The notes under the pieces were generated by a model. The model was not told the origin of the DNA. It made no database searches and saw only the letters and a list, made by a program, of their open reading frames with translations. Made by a program: the position numbers and the translations under genes. From contig OY762308.1 in assembly GCA_963665555.2 (NCBI GenBank), positions 3,339,627 to 3,403,626 of the forward strand: DNA of 64,000 bases. The letters are read 5' to 3'. Shown one piece after another: positions 18,165 through 25,087 of this stretch. Source of the DNA: CAXXXW01 sp963665555 (lineage in GTDB: Bacteria; Pseudomonadota; Alphaproteobacteria; Thalassobaculales; Thalassobaculaceae). The stretch's first letter is position 1. Every line of letters starts with the position of its first letter.

Positions 18165-18285
18165 GCGCGGCGCTCCGGTTGCGCGGCGGGAAAGCCGGAA
18201 CATGCCCATCGCGGCCCCGCGACGCAAGGGCCGACTCCCCGCGGACGCGCGCCGCGGCGCGGGGGCGGAAACGGGCGGGCGAAGC

Positions 18286-18600
18286 CTACGCCGGCTCGAA
18301 GGCGACCCTGAGCCGCGTGCCGGTGGCCCGCGCGACCTTCTCCAGCGTTTTCCCGGAGGGCCGGACGGTCCCGCGCTCGAACCGGGCGACCGCCGCCGGC
18401 GTCGTCTCGATGCGTTCGGCCAGTTCGGCCGTGGTGAGGCCGGCCCGGGCCCGCGCCTCGCCGAGCGCGCGGGCGATCTCGAGCGTTTCCTCGATCCGTT
18501 CGAGGTTCGCGTCGAGACGCTCGAACTCCGGCCTCGATCCAAGATCCCTATATGTTCCGTTTTGAGCGCTCCACAGAACAATTTCGAGACGCAAGGGCAC
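18286..18600 (-). CDS. XRE-family helix-turn-helix protein
   Basis: A small DNA-binding protein of about 104 residues. The second half is a compact XRE helix-turn-helix (ARAGLTTAELAERIETTPAAVARFERG) followed by RPSGKTLEKVARATGTRLRV, the usual ending of HigA-type antitoxins and related regulators. No toxin gene flanks it, so it may be a solitary regulator. The start is uncertain; GTG at 18600 gives the length used, and a shorter version is possible. It diverges from the first CVNH gene, and the 72-bp region between holds the palindrome CCGGCGCCGG, so regulation of that gene is a reasonable but untested idea. Confidence 0.75.
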   Translation of the reverse strand: MPLRLEIVLWSAQNGTYRDLGSRPEFERLDANLERIEETLEIARALGEARARAGLTTAELAERIETTPAAVARFERGTVRPSGKTLEKVARATGTRLRVAFEPA

Positions 18601-18608
18601 AAAGCTTC

Positions 18609-18637
18609 TTGACAGCCCGGCGCCGGCGGGGGCGAAT
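18609..18637 (+). promoter_or_regulatory. TTGACAG-palindrome element upstream of CVNH copy 1
   Basis: TTGACA (18609-18614) is followed at once by GCCCGGCGCCGGCGGGGGCG, containing the 10-bp palindrome CCGGCGCCGG. The same element occurs at 19242 and 20882, downstream of CVNH copies 1 and 3. The hexamer matches a -35 box, but the bases 17 away (GCGAAT) make a poor -10. It may be a promoter, or an operator for the divergent HTH protein. Confidence 0.35.
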
Positions 18638-18672
18638 CCGGCATACGCACCGCATCGATCGAGAGGTTCGCC

Positions 18673-19198
18673 ATGTTCCGTATGTCCCCCCCCCCCCCCC
18701 CCCGCGAAACGCCTCGCCGCCGCGGCGTTTTCCGCCGCCGCGCTCGGCCTCGCGCTCGCGGGCCTGTTTCCCGCCGCGCCGGCCCCGGCGCATATCGCGC
18801 CGTCCAACGCCGTCACCTCCACGGACTTCCCGGTGGACGGCCCGTTCGACTTCAGCGCGACCATCCGCAAATCCTGCCGCGATTTCACCGCCGGCAGCAA
18901 CGGGGTCGTCAAGGCGCATTGCTTCTGGAAGAGCGGCAACACCTGGGGCGTGCGCGATACGACGATCGACCTCGACGAGAAAATGTCGAACGACAACGGC
19001 TCGCTGGCCTGGAAGTATCAGAACCGGAAGAATTTCAGCGACTCGTGCAAGAACATCGAGGCCGCGCTCGACAGCAACAACCAGCACCTTCTCTTGAAGG
19101 CGGACTGCCTGACGGCGGGCACCGGCGAGTACGTCGCGGACACCTGGGAAATGAAGAACGGCCTCAAGAACGAGAACGGGTATCTGAAGTTCAAGTAG
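18673..19198 (+). CDS. CVNH lectin-like secreted protein, copy 1; out of frame at a poly-C tract (phase-variable candidate)
   Basis: The coding frame from about 18704 to the stop at 19196-19198 specifies a signal peptide (AKRLAAAAFSAAALGLALAG) and a mature domain I assign to the cyanovirin-N homology fold. It has two tandem repeats, each with two cysteines (KSCRDF/AHCFW and DSCKN/ADCLT) and the T-I-D-L-D...NDNGSL type ending. The start codons, ATG 18673 (with GAGAGG six bases upstream) and ATG 18682, are in another frame because 18 cytosines lie between start and signal peptide. Seventeen or twenty would restore the frame. As written, translation yields an arginine-rich product ending at 19245. 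From residue VDG onward it differs from copy 3 at 8 of 121 positions. Confidence 0.8.
18686..18703 (+). repeat. poly-C homopolymer, 18 bases, at the 5' end of CVNH copy 1
   Basis: Eighteen consecutive C residues follow the start codon region (ATG 18682, then T at 18685). Tracts of this length are prone to slipped-strand changes during replication. Each change of one base moves the downstream CVNH frame in or out of register with the ATG. Copies 2 and 3 have no such tract. A sequencing or assembly error in tract length cannot be excluded from one sequence. Confidence 0.9.
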
Positions 19199-19375
19199 CG
19201 CCGTCGCGCCTTGCCGGGCGCGCGAACGGAAGGGATTCTTCTTGACAGCCCGGCGCCGGCGGGGGCGGAATCCGCGCGCCGGCCGGGCTTCCCGCGCGCC
19301 CCCAGGGAACGGCGGGAAACCGGGGGGCAGGTCCGGGAACGGGAACGGCGGCCTCGACGCGAAGCGATGCGCGAT
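19199..19375 (+). repeat. duplicated flank, copy B (downstream of CVNH copy 1)
   Basis: This segment closely matches 20838-21014, the region between CVNH copy 3 and ctaA. In both, exactly 168 bases separate the CVNH stop codon from an ATGCGC that is the ctaA start in the second copy. Each contains a GC hairpin (CGCGCC with GGCGCG) just after the stop, the TTGACAG-palindrome element, and the shared GGCCTCGACGCGAAGCGATG before the ATG. It shows that a CVNH gene plus its flank up to ctaA was duplicated. Confidence 0.85.
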
Positions 19376-19395
19376 GCGCTCTCCGCCGGCGCGGC
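19367..19395 (+). pseudogene. remnant of the ctaA 5' end
   Basis: ATGCGC at 19367-19372 and a weakly similar run GATGCGCTCTCCGCC after it resemble the first codons of ctaA at 21006 (ATGCGCACCGCGCCTCTCTCC), with a small gap. The match fades within about 30 bases. I read it as the edge of the duplicated segment, left behind when the CVNH unit was copied. It encodes nothing functional. Confidence 0.5.
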
Positions 19396-19659
19396 CCGGC
19401 CGCCTTGTCAGGCGAACGGACGACATTTCCGATCCATGCGCCGCGAAAAAAACACCTTCCGGGAATTTTTACGACCAAACGGAAACGTCTTGTCCGCTGA
19501 TTCGGCGAAAAATGCGATTTTCGAGGCGTGTTTATCTTCAACAGACTTTTTTGCAAAACTTTCCTCTTGCGAGGCGCCGTCGGCGCGGCCTATTTTGGCT
19601 CGAGGGTAGCGCTTCCCGGAAACTTCCGCCGACATCCGCCAACGAAAGAGAGAACGGAA
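19396..19659 (+). other. AT-enriched intergenic region before CVNH copy 2
   Basis: Together with the preceding flank this makes a 462-bp gap between genes. The stretch 19501-19560 has only 23 of 60 GC bases, far below its surroundings. I see no credible gene in it. It holds the candidate promoter at 19567-19596 and, near its end, a leader (AGCGCTTCCCGGAAACTTCC) that resembles the leader of copy 3, so copies 2 and 3 share 5' regulatory ancestry. Confidence 0.7.
19567..19596 (+). promoter_or_regulatory. candidate promoter of CVNH copy 2
   Basis: TTGCGA (19567-19572), an 18-base spacer, and TATTTT (19591-19596) form a plausible sigma-70 promoter. The start of transcription would be near 19603, leaving a leader of about 57 bases before ATG 19660. 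Confidence 0.35.
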
Positions 19660-20193
19660 ATGAGAAAGCAACCCGGACGAATTTCGCGCGTCGCGACGGC
19701 GGCGTTTTCGGTCGCCGCGCTCGGCCTCGCGCTCGCCGCCTTGGCCCCGCCGACGCCGGCGGCGGCCCATGCCGCGCCGTCCGGCGCCGTCACCTCCTCG
19801 GACTTCCCAACGGACGGGCCGTGGGATTTCAGCGAGCACATCCGCAAGTCCTGTCGGGATTTCACGGTCGGCAGCGACGGCGTGGTCAAGGCCCACTGTT
19901 ACTGGCAAAGCGGCAACACCTGGGGCGTGCGCGATACGTCGATCGATCTCGACGACTATCTCGGTCCCAACATCAACAGCGGGCTCAGGGCCAACGGGCA
20001 CCTCAAATGGGGCGCCAAGGATTTCTCGTCGTCCTGCATCAGCATCAAGGCGGCGCTCGACGATGTCCATCCGCAGGTGAAGGCGCGGTGCAAGGAAGGG
20101 CTGTGGCCCATTTACAACTACCCCGACTGGTACACCGGCAAGCAACTGAGGGACAAACTCAAGAACGAGAACGGCTACCTCAAGACGAAGTGA
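19660..20193 (+). CDS. CVNH lectin-like secreted protein, copy 2
   Basis: This 177-residue protein has a clear signal peptide (basic MRKQPGRISR, hydrophobic VAALGLALAALA, cleavage near AAAHA) and a mature domain matching the cyanovirin-N homology fold. Repeat 1 contains KSCRDF, AHCYW, and TSIDLDDYL followed by NGHLKWG; repeat 2 has SSCISI, ARCKE, and NENGYLK. Cyanovirin-type proteins bind high-mannose glycans; whether this one binds sugars is unknown. It is the most diverged of the three tandem copies, with a PIYNYPDWYTG insert in repeat 2 where the others have TAGTG. The start has GAGAGAACGG upstream. It should be exported to the periplasm or outside. Confidence 0.85.
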   Translation: MRKQPGRISRVATAAFSVAALGLALAALAPPTPAAAHAAPSGAVTSSDFPTDGPWDFSEHIRKSCRDFTVGSDGVVKAHCYWQSGNTWGVRDTSIDLDDYLGPNINSGLRANGHLKWGAKDFSSSCISIKAALDDVHPQVKARCKEGLWPIYNYPDWYTGKQLRDKLKNENGYLKTK

Positions 20194-20321
20194 GGCGCGC
20201 GGGCAGGCGGCGGCGGAAGCTCCCGTGACAGTCCGCCGCCGCCAGAGCGGTCCGCTTCGGCGCGAAGGAAGCGCTTACCGGAAAAAACCGCCCACATCCT
20301 CCAGCGAACGGGAGAATGGAC

Positions 20322-20837
20322 ATGAAAATGCAGCCCGGACGGGTTTCCCGCGGAGCGACGGCGGCGTTTTCCGCCGCCGCGCTCGGCCTTGCGCTCGCCG
20401 CCCTGATTCCCGCCGCGCCGGCGCCGGCCCATGTCGCGCCGTCGAACGCCGTCACCTCCTCGGACTTTCCGGTGGACGGGCCGTTCGATTTCAGCGCGAC
20501 CATCCGCAAATCCTGCCGCGATTTCACCGCCGGAAGCGACGGGGTCGTCAAGGCGCATTGCTTCTGGAAGAGCGGCAACACCTGGGGCGTGCGCGATACG
20601 ACGATCGACCTCGACGAGAAAATGTCGAACGACAACGGCTCGCTGGCCTGGAAGTACCAGAACCGCAAGAATTTCAGCGACACGTGCAAGGACATCGAGG
20701 CCGCGCTGGACAGCAACAACAAGCATATTCTCCTGAAGGCGAACTGCCTGACGGCGGGCACTGGCAACTACATCGCGGACACCTGGGAAATGAAGAACGG
20801 CCTCAAGAACGAGAACGGGTATCTGAAGTTCAAGTAG
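20322..20837 (+). CDS. CVNH lectin-like secreted protein, copy 3
   Basis: This intact 171-residue paralogue of copy 1 begins MKMQPGRVSRG, has a hydrophobic signal segment (AAFSAAALGLALAALIP) and cleavage near APAHVA. The mature part contains two CVNH repeats with four cysteines (KSCRDF, AHCFW, DTCKD, ANCLT) and the endings NDNGSLAWK and NENGYLKFK. I chose ATG 20322 because GGAG lies seven bases upstream; the in-frame ATG 20316 is too close to it. Near identity with copy 1 points to recent duplication or gene conversion. The TTGACAG-palindrome flank and ctaA follow. Confidence 0.87.
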   Translation: MKMQPGRVSRGATAAFSAAALGLALAALIPAAPAPAHVAPSNAVTSSDFPVDGPFDFSATIRKSCRDFTAGSDGVVKAHCFWKSGNTWGVRDTTIDLDEKMSNDNGSLAWKYQNRKNFSDTCKDIEAALDSNNKHILLKANCLTAGTGNYIADTWEMKNGLKNENGYLKFK

Positions 20838-21014
20838 CGCCGTCGCGCCTCGCCGCGGCGCGCGAACGGAAGGGATTTTTCTTGACAGTCCGGCGCCGGA
20901 GGGGGCGGAATCCGCCCGCCGCCCGGGCTTGTCGCGCGCGCCCCGGGCGGGCGGGAAACCGGAGGGCGCGTCCGGCAACGGGAACGGCGGCCTCGACGCG
21001 AAGCGATGCGCACC
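20838..21014 (+). repeat. duplicated flank, copy C (between CVNH copy 3 and ctaA)
   Basis: This matches 19199-19375 base for base over most of its length, including the 168-base distance from CVNH stop to ATGCGC. It contains TTGACA at 20882-20887 next to the CCGGCGCCGG palindrome, about 119 bases before the ctaA start, so it may contribute the ctaA promoter. This copy is probably the original, since the ctaA gene beside it is complete. Confidence 0.85.
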
Positions 21015-22046
21015 GCGCCTCTCTCCACCGCCCCCCGCGCCGTCGCGGCCTGGCTGTTCGCCGTCGCGGCGATGGTCGCGGCGATGGTCGTCATCGGCGG
21101 CGCCACGCGGCTCACCGGGTCCGGCCTGTCGATGGTGGAGTGGCGGCCCGCCACCGGCTGGCTGCCGCCGCTCGACGCGGCGGAGTGGGAGCGCGTCTTC
21201 GCCCTCTACCGCGAATCGCCGGAGTTCCGGCGGGTCAACGCCTGGATGGCGCTGGAGGACTTCCGGCGGATTTTCTGGTGGGAGTACGCGCACCGCCTGT
21301 GGGGCCGGCTGATCGGGCTGGCCTTCGCGCTCCCCTTCCTGTGGTTCCTGGTCCGGGGCGCGCTGTCGCGCGGGCTGGCGGCGCGGCTCCTCGCGCTGCT
21401 GCTGCTGGGCGGGGCGCAGGGCGCGGTCGGCTGGTGGATGGTGCGCAGCGGCCTCGCCGGCGACCCGTCGGTGAGCCAGCACCGCCTCGCGGTCCATCTC
21501 GCGCTCGCCTTCCTGGTCCTCGGCGGGCTGCTGTGGACGGCGCTCGACCTCCTGGCGGAGCGGGGCGGCGCCCGGCCGGCGGCGGGCGGCGCGCCGCGCG
21601 GCCACGCCTGGGCGGCGCTGGCGGCGGTTTCGCTGACGGTCGTCTCCGGCGCGGTCGTGGCGGGGCTGGACGCCGGGCTGGTGTACAACACCTTTCCCCT
21701 GATGGGCGGCGCGCTCGTCCCGCCGGATTACGGCCTGCTCTCGCCCGCCTGGCGCGACGCGATGGAGAACCCGGCGGCGGCGCAGTTCCACCACCGCGCG
21801 CTGGCGCTGGCGGCGGTCGCGGCCGTGCTCGCGCTCGCCTGGCGGGCGGAGCGCGCGAAGGGGCCGCCGGCGGGGCGGCTGCCGGTCCGCCTGCTGGCGG
21901 CGCTGGCGGTCGCGCAGGCGGGGCTGGGGATCGCGACGCTGCTGGCGGCGGTCCCGGTCGCGCTGGCGGCGGCGCACCAGGCCGGCGCGGTGCTGCTGTT
22001 CTCCGCCGCCGTGTGGACGGTCCACGCGGCCCGCCGGCCGCGATAG
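21006..22046 (+). CDS. ctaA: heme a synthase (COX15/CtaA)
   Basis: CtaA (346 residues) oxidises the methyl group of heme o to make heme a for cytochrome oxidase. It is an eight-helix membrane protein of the COX15 type. The characteristic segments IGGATRLTGSGLSMVEWRP, the EYAHRLWGR histidine region, SQHRLAVHL, and FHHRALALAA, with the heme-binding histidines in helices 2, 4, 6 and 8, are visible; the last helix has AAHQAGAVLLF. GAAGCG precedes the start. A copy of its first codons persists at 19367, showing the upstream CVNH gene was duplicated together with this start. Confidence 0.96.
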   Translation: MRTAPLSTAPRAVAAWLFAVAAMVAAMVVIGGATRLTGSGLSMVEWRPATGWLPPLDAAEWERVFALYRESPEFRRVNAWMALEDFRRIFWWEYAHRLWGRLIGLAFALPFLWFLVRGALSRGLAARLLALLLLGGAQGAVGWWMVRSGLAGDPSVSQHRLAVHLALAFLVLGGLLWTALDLLAERGGARPAAGGAPRGHAWAALAAVSLTVVSGAVVAGLDAGLVYNTFPLMGGALVPPDYGLLSPAWRDAMENPAAAQFHHRALALAAVAAVLALAWRAERAKGPPAGRLPVRLLAALAVAQAGLGIATLLAAVPVALAAAHQAGAVLLFSAAVWTVHAARRPR

Positions 22047-22064
22047 GAGCCGGGCGCGCCCCGC

Positions 22065-23309
22065 CTACGCCCCCTCCCGCCGCGTCGCCCGCTCCAGCAC
22101 CGCGTGCAGCAGCACGTCGCAGCCCGCCGCGAGGTCCTCCTTCTTGGCGTTCTCGGCCTCGTTGTGGCTGATCCCGCCCTCGCAGGGGACGAAGATCATG
22201 CCGGTCGGGCAGACGCGCGTCATGTACACCGCGTCGTGCCCGGCGCCGGACACGATGTCGCGATGGCCGTGGCCGAGCAGGGCGGCGGCGCGGCGCACCG
22301 CGTCCACGCAGTCCGGGTCGAACGGGACCGGCGGGAAATGCCACAGGTCGTGGATGTCGAGTTCGAGGCCGAGTTCGGCCGCGATTTCCGCCGCCCCCTC
22401 CTTGAACCGCGCGTCCATGGAGGAGAGCACGCCGTCGTCGGGATGGCGGAAATCCACGGTGAAGAACACCCGGCCGGGGATGACGTTGCGCGAGTTCGGG
22501 TAGGCCTCGATCGAGCCGACGGTGGCGCAGGCGTTCGGGAGGTGGGCGTGGCCGGTCGCGTTGACCAGCCCGATCATCCGCGCCGCCCCGACAAGCGCGT
22601 CGCGCCGGACCTCCATCGGCGTCGGCCCGGCGTGCGATTCGACGCCCGTCACCGTGACCTCCAGCCAGCGCTGGCCGTTGGCGTCGGTGACGACGCCGAC
22701 CGGCAGGCCCTCGCGCTCCAGGACCGGCCCCTGTTCGATATGGCATTCGAAATAGCTGTCGGCGGGGCGGTCGCCCGGCTCCTCCTCGCCCTCCCAGCCG
22801 ATGCGGCGGAGTTCGTCGCCGAAGGTCCGGCCCTCGGAGTCGGTCTTGGCGCGGATCTCCTCCAGCGGGAAGACGCCGGCGAAGACGCCGGACCCCATCA
22901 TCGCCGGGGCGTAGCGGGAGCCTTCCTCGTTGGTCCACATGGCGATTTCGACCGGGGCCTCGGTCTCGACCCCGGCGTCGTTGAGCGTGCGCACGACCTC
23001 CAGCGCGGCCAGCACGCCGTAGGCGCCGTCGAACTTGCCGCCGGTGGGCTGGCTGTCGAGGTGGCTGCCGGCCATCACGGGCTTGCGCGCGGGGTCGCGG
23101 CCGGGCCGGCGGGCGAACATGTTGCCGGCCTTGTCCACGGCGACGGCGCAGCCCGCCGCCTCGCACCAGCGCCGGAACAGCGCCCGGCTCTCGCCGTCGA
23201 GGTCGGTGAGCGCGAGGCGGCGCACCCCGCCCTTCTCCGTGGCGCCGATCCGCGCCATCTCCATCAGGCTGTCCCACAGCCGGTCGCCATCGGTCGTCAG
23301 GTTGCGCAT
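22065..23309 (-). CDS. Zn-dependent amidohydrolase (allantoate/N-carbamoyl-amino-acid hydrolase family)
   Basis: This 414-residue M20-family enzyme resembles allantoate amidohydrolase and N-carbamoyl-L-amino-acid hydrolase, which cleave a carbamoyl or ureido group from an amino acid. The metal-binding segments are present: AGSHLDSQPTGGKFDGAYGV near residue 80-100, TNEEGSRYAPAMMGS, the ECHIEQGPVLE segment, and near the C-terminus SGAGHDAVYM. The first glycine-rich loop and the lid domain give the usual length. Nearby genes do not show which ureido compound is used; a PuuD-type domain is 19 kb away and not clearly linked. Confidence 0.9.
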   Translation of the reverse strand: MRNLTTDGDRLWDSLMEMARIGATEKGGVRRLALTDLDGESRALFRRWCEAAGCAVAVDKAGNMFARRPGRDPARKPVMAGSHLDSQPTGGKFDGAYGVLAALEVVRTLNDAGVETEAPVEIAMWTNEEGSRYAPAMMGSGVFAGVFPLEEIRAKTDSEGRTFGDELRRIGWEGEEEPGDRPADSYFECHIEQGPVLEREGLPVGVVTDANGQRWLEVTVTGVESHAGPTPMEVRRDALVGAARMIGLVNATGHAHLPNACATVGSIEAYPNSRNVIPGRVFFTVDFRHPDDGVLSSMDARFKEGAAEIAAELGLELDIHDLWHFPPVPFDPDCVDAVRRAAALLGHGHRDIVSGAGHDAVYMTRVCPTGMIFVPCEGGISHNEAENAKKEDLAAGCDVLLHAVLERATRREGA

Positions 23310-23380
23310 TCGAAGCCTCCGGGAGGGTTGCGGCGCGGGGAAGGGAGTAGAGCAAAGGCGGGGGCGTGGCTTGGCCCCGG

Positions 23381-23827
23381 CTACAGGCCGGAGTATTCGC
23401 GGTCGCCCCGCAAACCGGCCCGAATGCCCGCCGTAACGGACGCGCTCTGCCGCAGCCGGGTCGAGATTCGCCGGACGAGGTCGTCTTTCGGCGGCAATCT
23501 CCTGTTCGTCATTCCCAACTGCCGGGCCAGGATTTCGAGCTCGCCCTTGACCTTCATCTTCCTGAGGTCGTTTTCGATTTGCTCGCCCCGCATCGCGCGC
23601 TCGGTCAGACCGGCCAACTGCTCTTGCGCCGTGCCCTTGCTTGCGGAGGCTTTCCCGTTCGCGGTTTTCCGTTCTTGTCGCGCGGGCAGCGCGGCCGCGA
23701 CTCGCCTCTCGATCCGAAGCGCCTGTCGGGACAGTTCGCGCAACGCATCGCGCAGTTCGGAGATTTCGAGGGCGATCGCTTCGAGACTGTCCCGGCTATC
23801 GACGGAAATCCTTCCTCTCGCGGTCAT
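23381..23827 (-). CDS. small coiled-coil protein linked to ParA
   Basis: I do not recognise a family. The 148-residue protein has an N-terminal coiled coil (about residues 14-45, ISELRDALRELSRQALRIER), a lysine- and serine-rich linker, and a C-terminal basic helical part containing KMKVKGELEILARQLG and DDLVRRISTRLRQ, which could contact DNA. Its ATG overlaps the parA stop codon (ATGA), so the two are co-translated. By position it could be the ParB-like or adaptor partner of this ParA, but no ParB motif is present. Confidence 0.7.
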   Translation of the reverse strand: MTARGRISVDSRDSLEAIALEISELRDALRELSRQALRIERRVAAALPARQERKTANGKASASKGTAQEQLAGLTERAMRGEQIENDLRKMKVKGELEILARQLGMTNRRLPPKDDLVRRISTRLRQSASVTAGIRAGLRGDREYSGL

Positions 23828-24681
23828 GACCGGCCTCCGGATTCATTCCACAGCGATACGAAAACCTCGGTAAGTTCTTGCGGCGTTCTTCGATTCGTAA
23901 TTGCATCGCGGAGCGAAGCACGATCCGGGACCCAACTATCCAGGAATCTGACATCGAGACCGGCGCCGCCTCCTTCCTGCTCGCAAACGGCGCGAACATC
24001 CTCGATCCAGTTTCGCGCCGCCTTGGTCGGGTCGCCGGCGTAGGTTCTCGCACGATTCGCAAACACGCCCAGACGAGGCAAGGGATGCGGTTGTATCCGG
24101 GCTCGCAGGCCTTGGATCAGCAGACCGATCCCGTTCGCCGCGAAAAAATCGGGGTTGAACGGTATCAGAATGAGATCGCAACAGGTAAGGACGCTATACG
24201 AAAGCATCGTGAACGACGGAGGGCAATCGAACAAAATATAATCGTATTCCGGAAGGCTGCTGGAATTCTGGATTCGGCCCAACAAGTTTTTGATAAAGAA
24301 CTTGCCTTTTCCCGGATCGGCGTTTTCAAGCTCGAGCCAGTACAATTGCTCGGTGGATGGAACAAAATGGTAATTTTGCTTCAGTCTATAGACAAACCCG
24401 TTGTCGATAGTAAATCTCGTGAGATCGCTTTCCAAGTGCTGCTGAAGCGCAGAGAAAAGCGTTCGGTCTTGCTTTTTGGCCGCTCCGTACCATTTATCGA
24501 ATTTGCCGGAAACGGCTCCGTCGGCATCGAGCGCAATAGCTTGGGTCAGCGACATCTGGGCGTCGAGGTCGAACAGCAAGACTTTGGCGTCGCTAAATGT
24601 CGAAAGCACATCTCCCAAACACCACGTGACGGTCGTTTTTCCAACCCCGCCTTTGAAATTGATCGTTGCGATAGTTTTCAT
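23824..24681 (-). CDS. ParA/MinD-type ATPase
   Basis: This 285-residue protein has the deviant Walker A motif KGGVGKTT at residues 10-17, DLDAQMSLTQA as the switch region, and DYILFDCPPSFTML as Walker B, all typical of ParA/Soj ATPases that position DNA or protein cargo. ATG 24681 is chosen because AAGGA lies eight bases upstream. It has lower GC than its surroundings (26 of 60 bases at 24241-24300) and no parS or parB beside it, so it looks acquired, perhaps from a plasmid or phage. It is followed by a small coiled-coil protein gene with an ATGA overlap. Confidence 0.88.
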   Translation of the reverse strand: MKTIATINFKGGVGKTTVTWCLGDVLSTFSDAKVLLFDLDAQMSLTQAIALDADGAVSGKFDKWYGAAKKQDRTLFSALQQHLESDLTRFTIDNGFVYRLKQNYHFVPSTEQLYWLELENADPGKGKFFIKNLLGRIQNSSSLPEYDYILFDCPPSFTMLSYSVLTCCDLILIPFNPDFFAANGIGLLIQGLRARIQPHPLPRLGVFANRARTYAGDPTKAARNWIEDVRAVCEQEGGGAGLDVRFLDSWVPDRASLRDAITNRRTPQELTEVFVSLWNESGGRS

Positions 24682-24871
24682 AGGTGGCATCCTTGTTCGC
24701 TTGTTTATCGCACATCTGCCAAGGTCGGGGCTTCCGAAACTCTTCGCAGTCGGTGTCGGCGTTGGCACGCTGACGCTGTGGAGCTTCAACGCCAGCGAAG
24801 CCGTTGTCAACGAATTTGCCTCCCACCCTCCCCTCTGGCGGGCCGGCGGGCGCGGGTGTAGGGGTGGGGGC

Positions 24872-25087
24872 ATGACGCGGCGGCGCATCCTCTCGGTTCT
24901 GGTCGGGTTTTACGCGCTCTGCCTGCTGGCGGCGGGGCTGGGGGCGGCGTTTTTCGGGGATTCGGGGGGCTACCGGCCGAACCCGGAGCCGCGCGCGCCG
25001 GCCGAGGCGGCGCCGGCCGAAGTCGCGCCGGCCGAGGACGCGCCGGCGGAGAGGGCGGCGCCGGCGGAGGGGGCCGCGCCGGATTAG
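24872..25087 (+). CDS. small membrane-anchored protein with APAE repeats
   Basis: A 71-residue protein of unknown function. It has a basic start (MTRRR), one hydrophobic helix (about residues 6-28) that could be an anchor or signal sequence, then a periplasmic-type tail made of imperfect A-P-A-E repeats. GGGGTGGGGG lies just before the ATG. It ends four bases into the convergent cysNC stop and diverges from parA across 190 bases. Small size and simple composition leave some doubt that it is a gene. Confidence 0.5.
   Translation: MTRRRILSVLVGFYALCLLAAGLGAAFFGDSGGYRPNPEPRAPAEAAPAEVAPAEDAPAERAAPAEGAAPD

Noticed and set aside
18286..18600. Toxin-antitoxin pair with the XRE protein as antitoxin
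   Set aside because: No RelE/HigB-like or other toxin gene is visible on either side.
18833..19198. CVNH copy 1 starting at an internal GTG (18833)
   Set aside because: It would remove the signal peptide present in frame upstream and has no ribosome site; the poly-C frameshift explains the break better.
19204..19245. Terminator after CVNH copy 1
   Set aside because: The CGCGCC/GGCGCG hairpin is followed by T-rich bases only about 15 bases later, too far for a standard terminator.
24782..24810. Perfect TTGACA on the minus strand upstream of parA
   Set aside because: No acceptable -10 lies 16-18 bases downstream, so I do not call a promoter.
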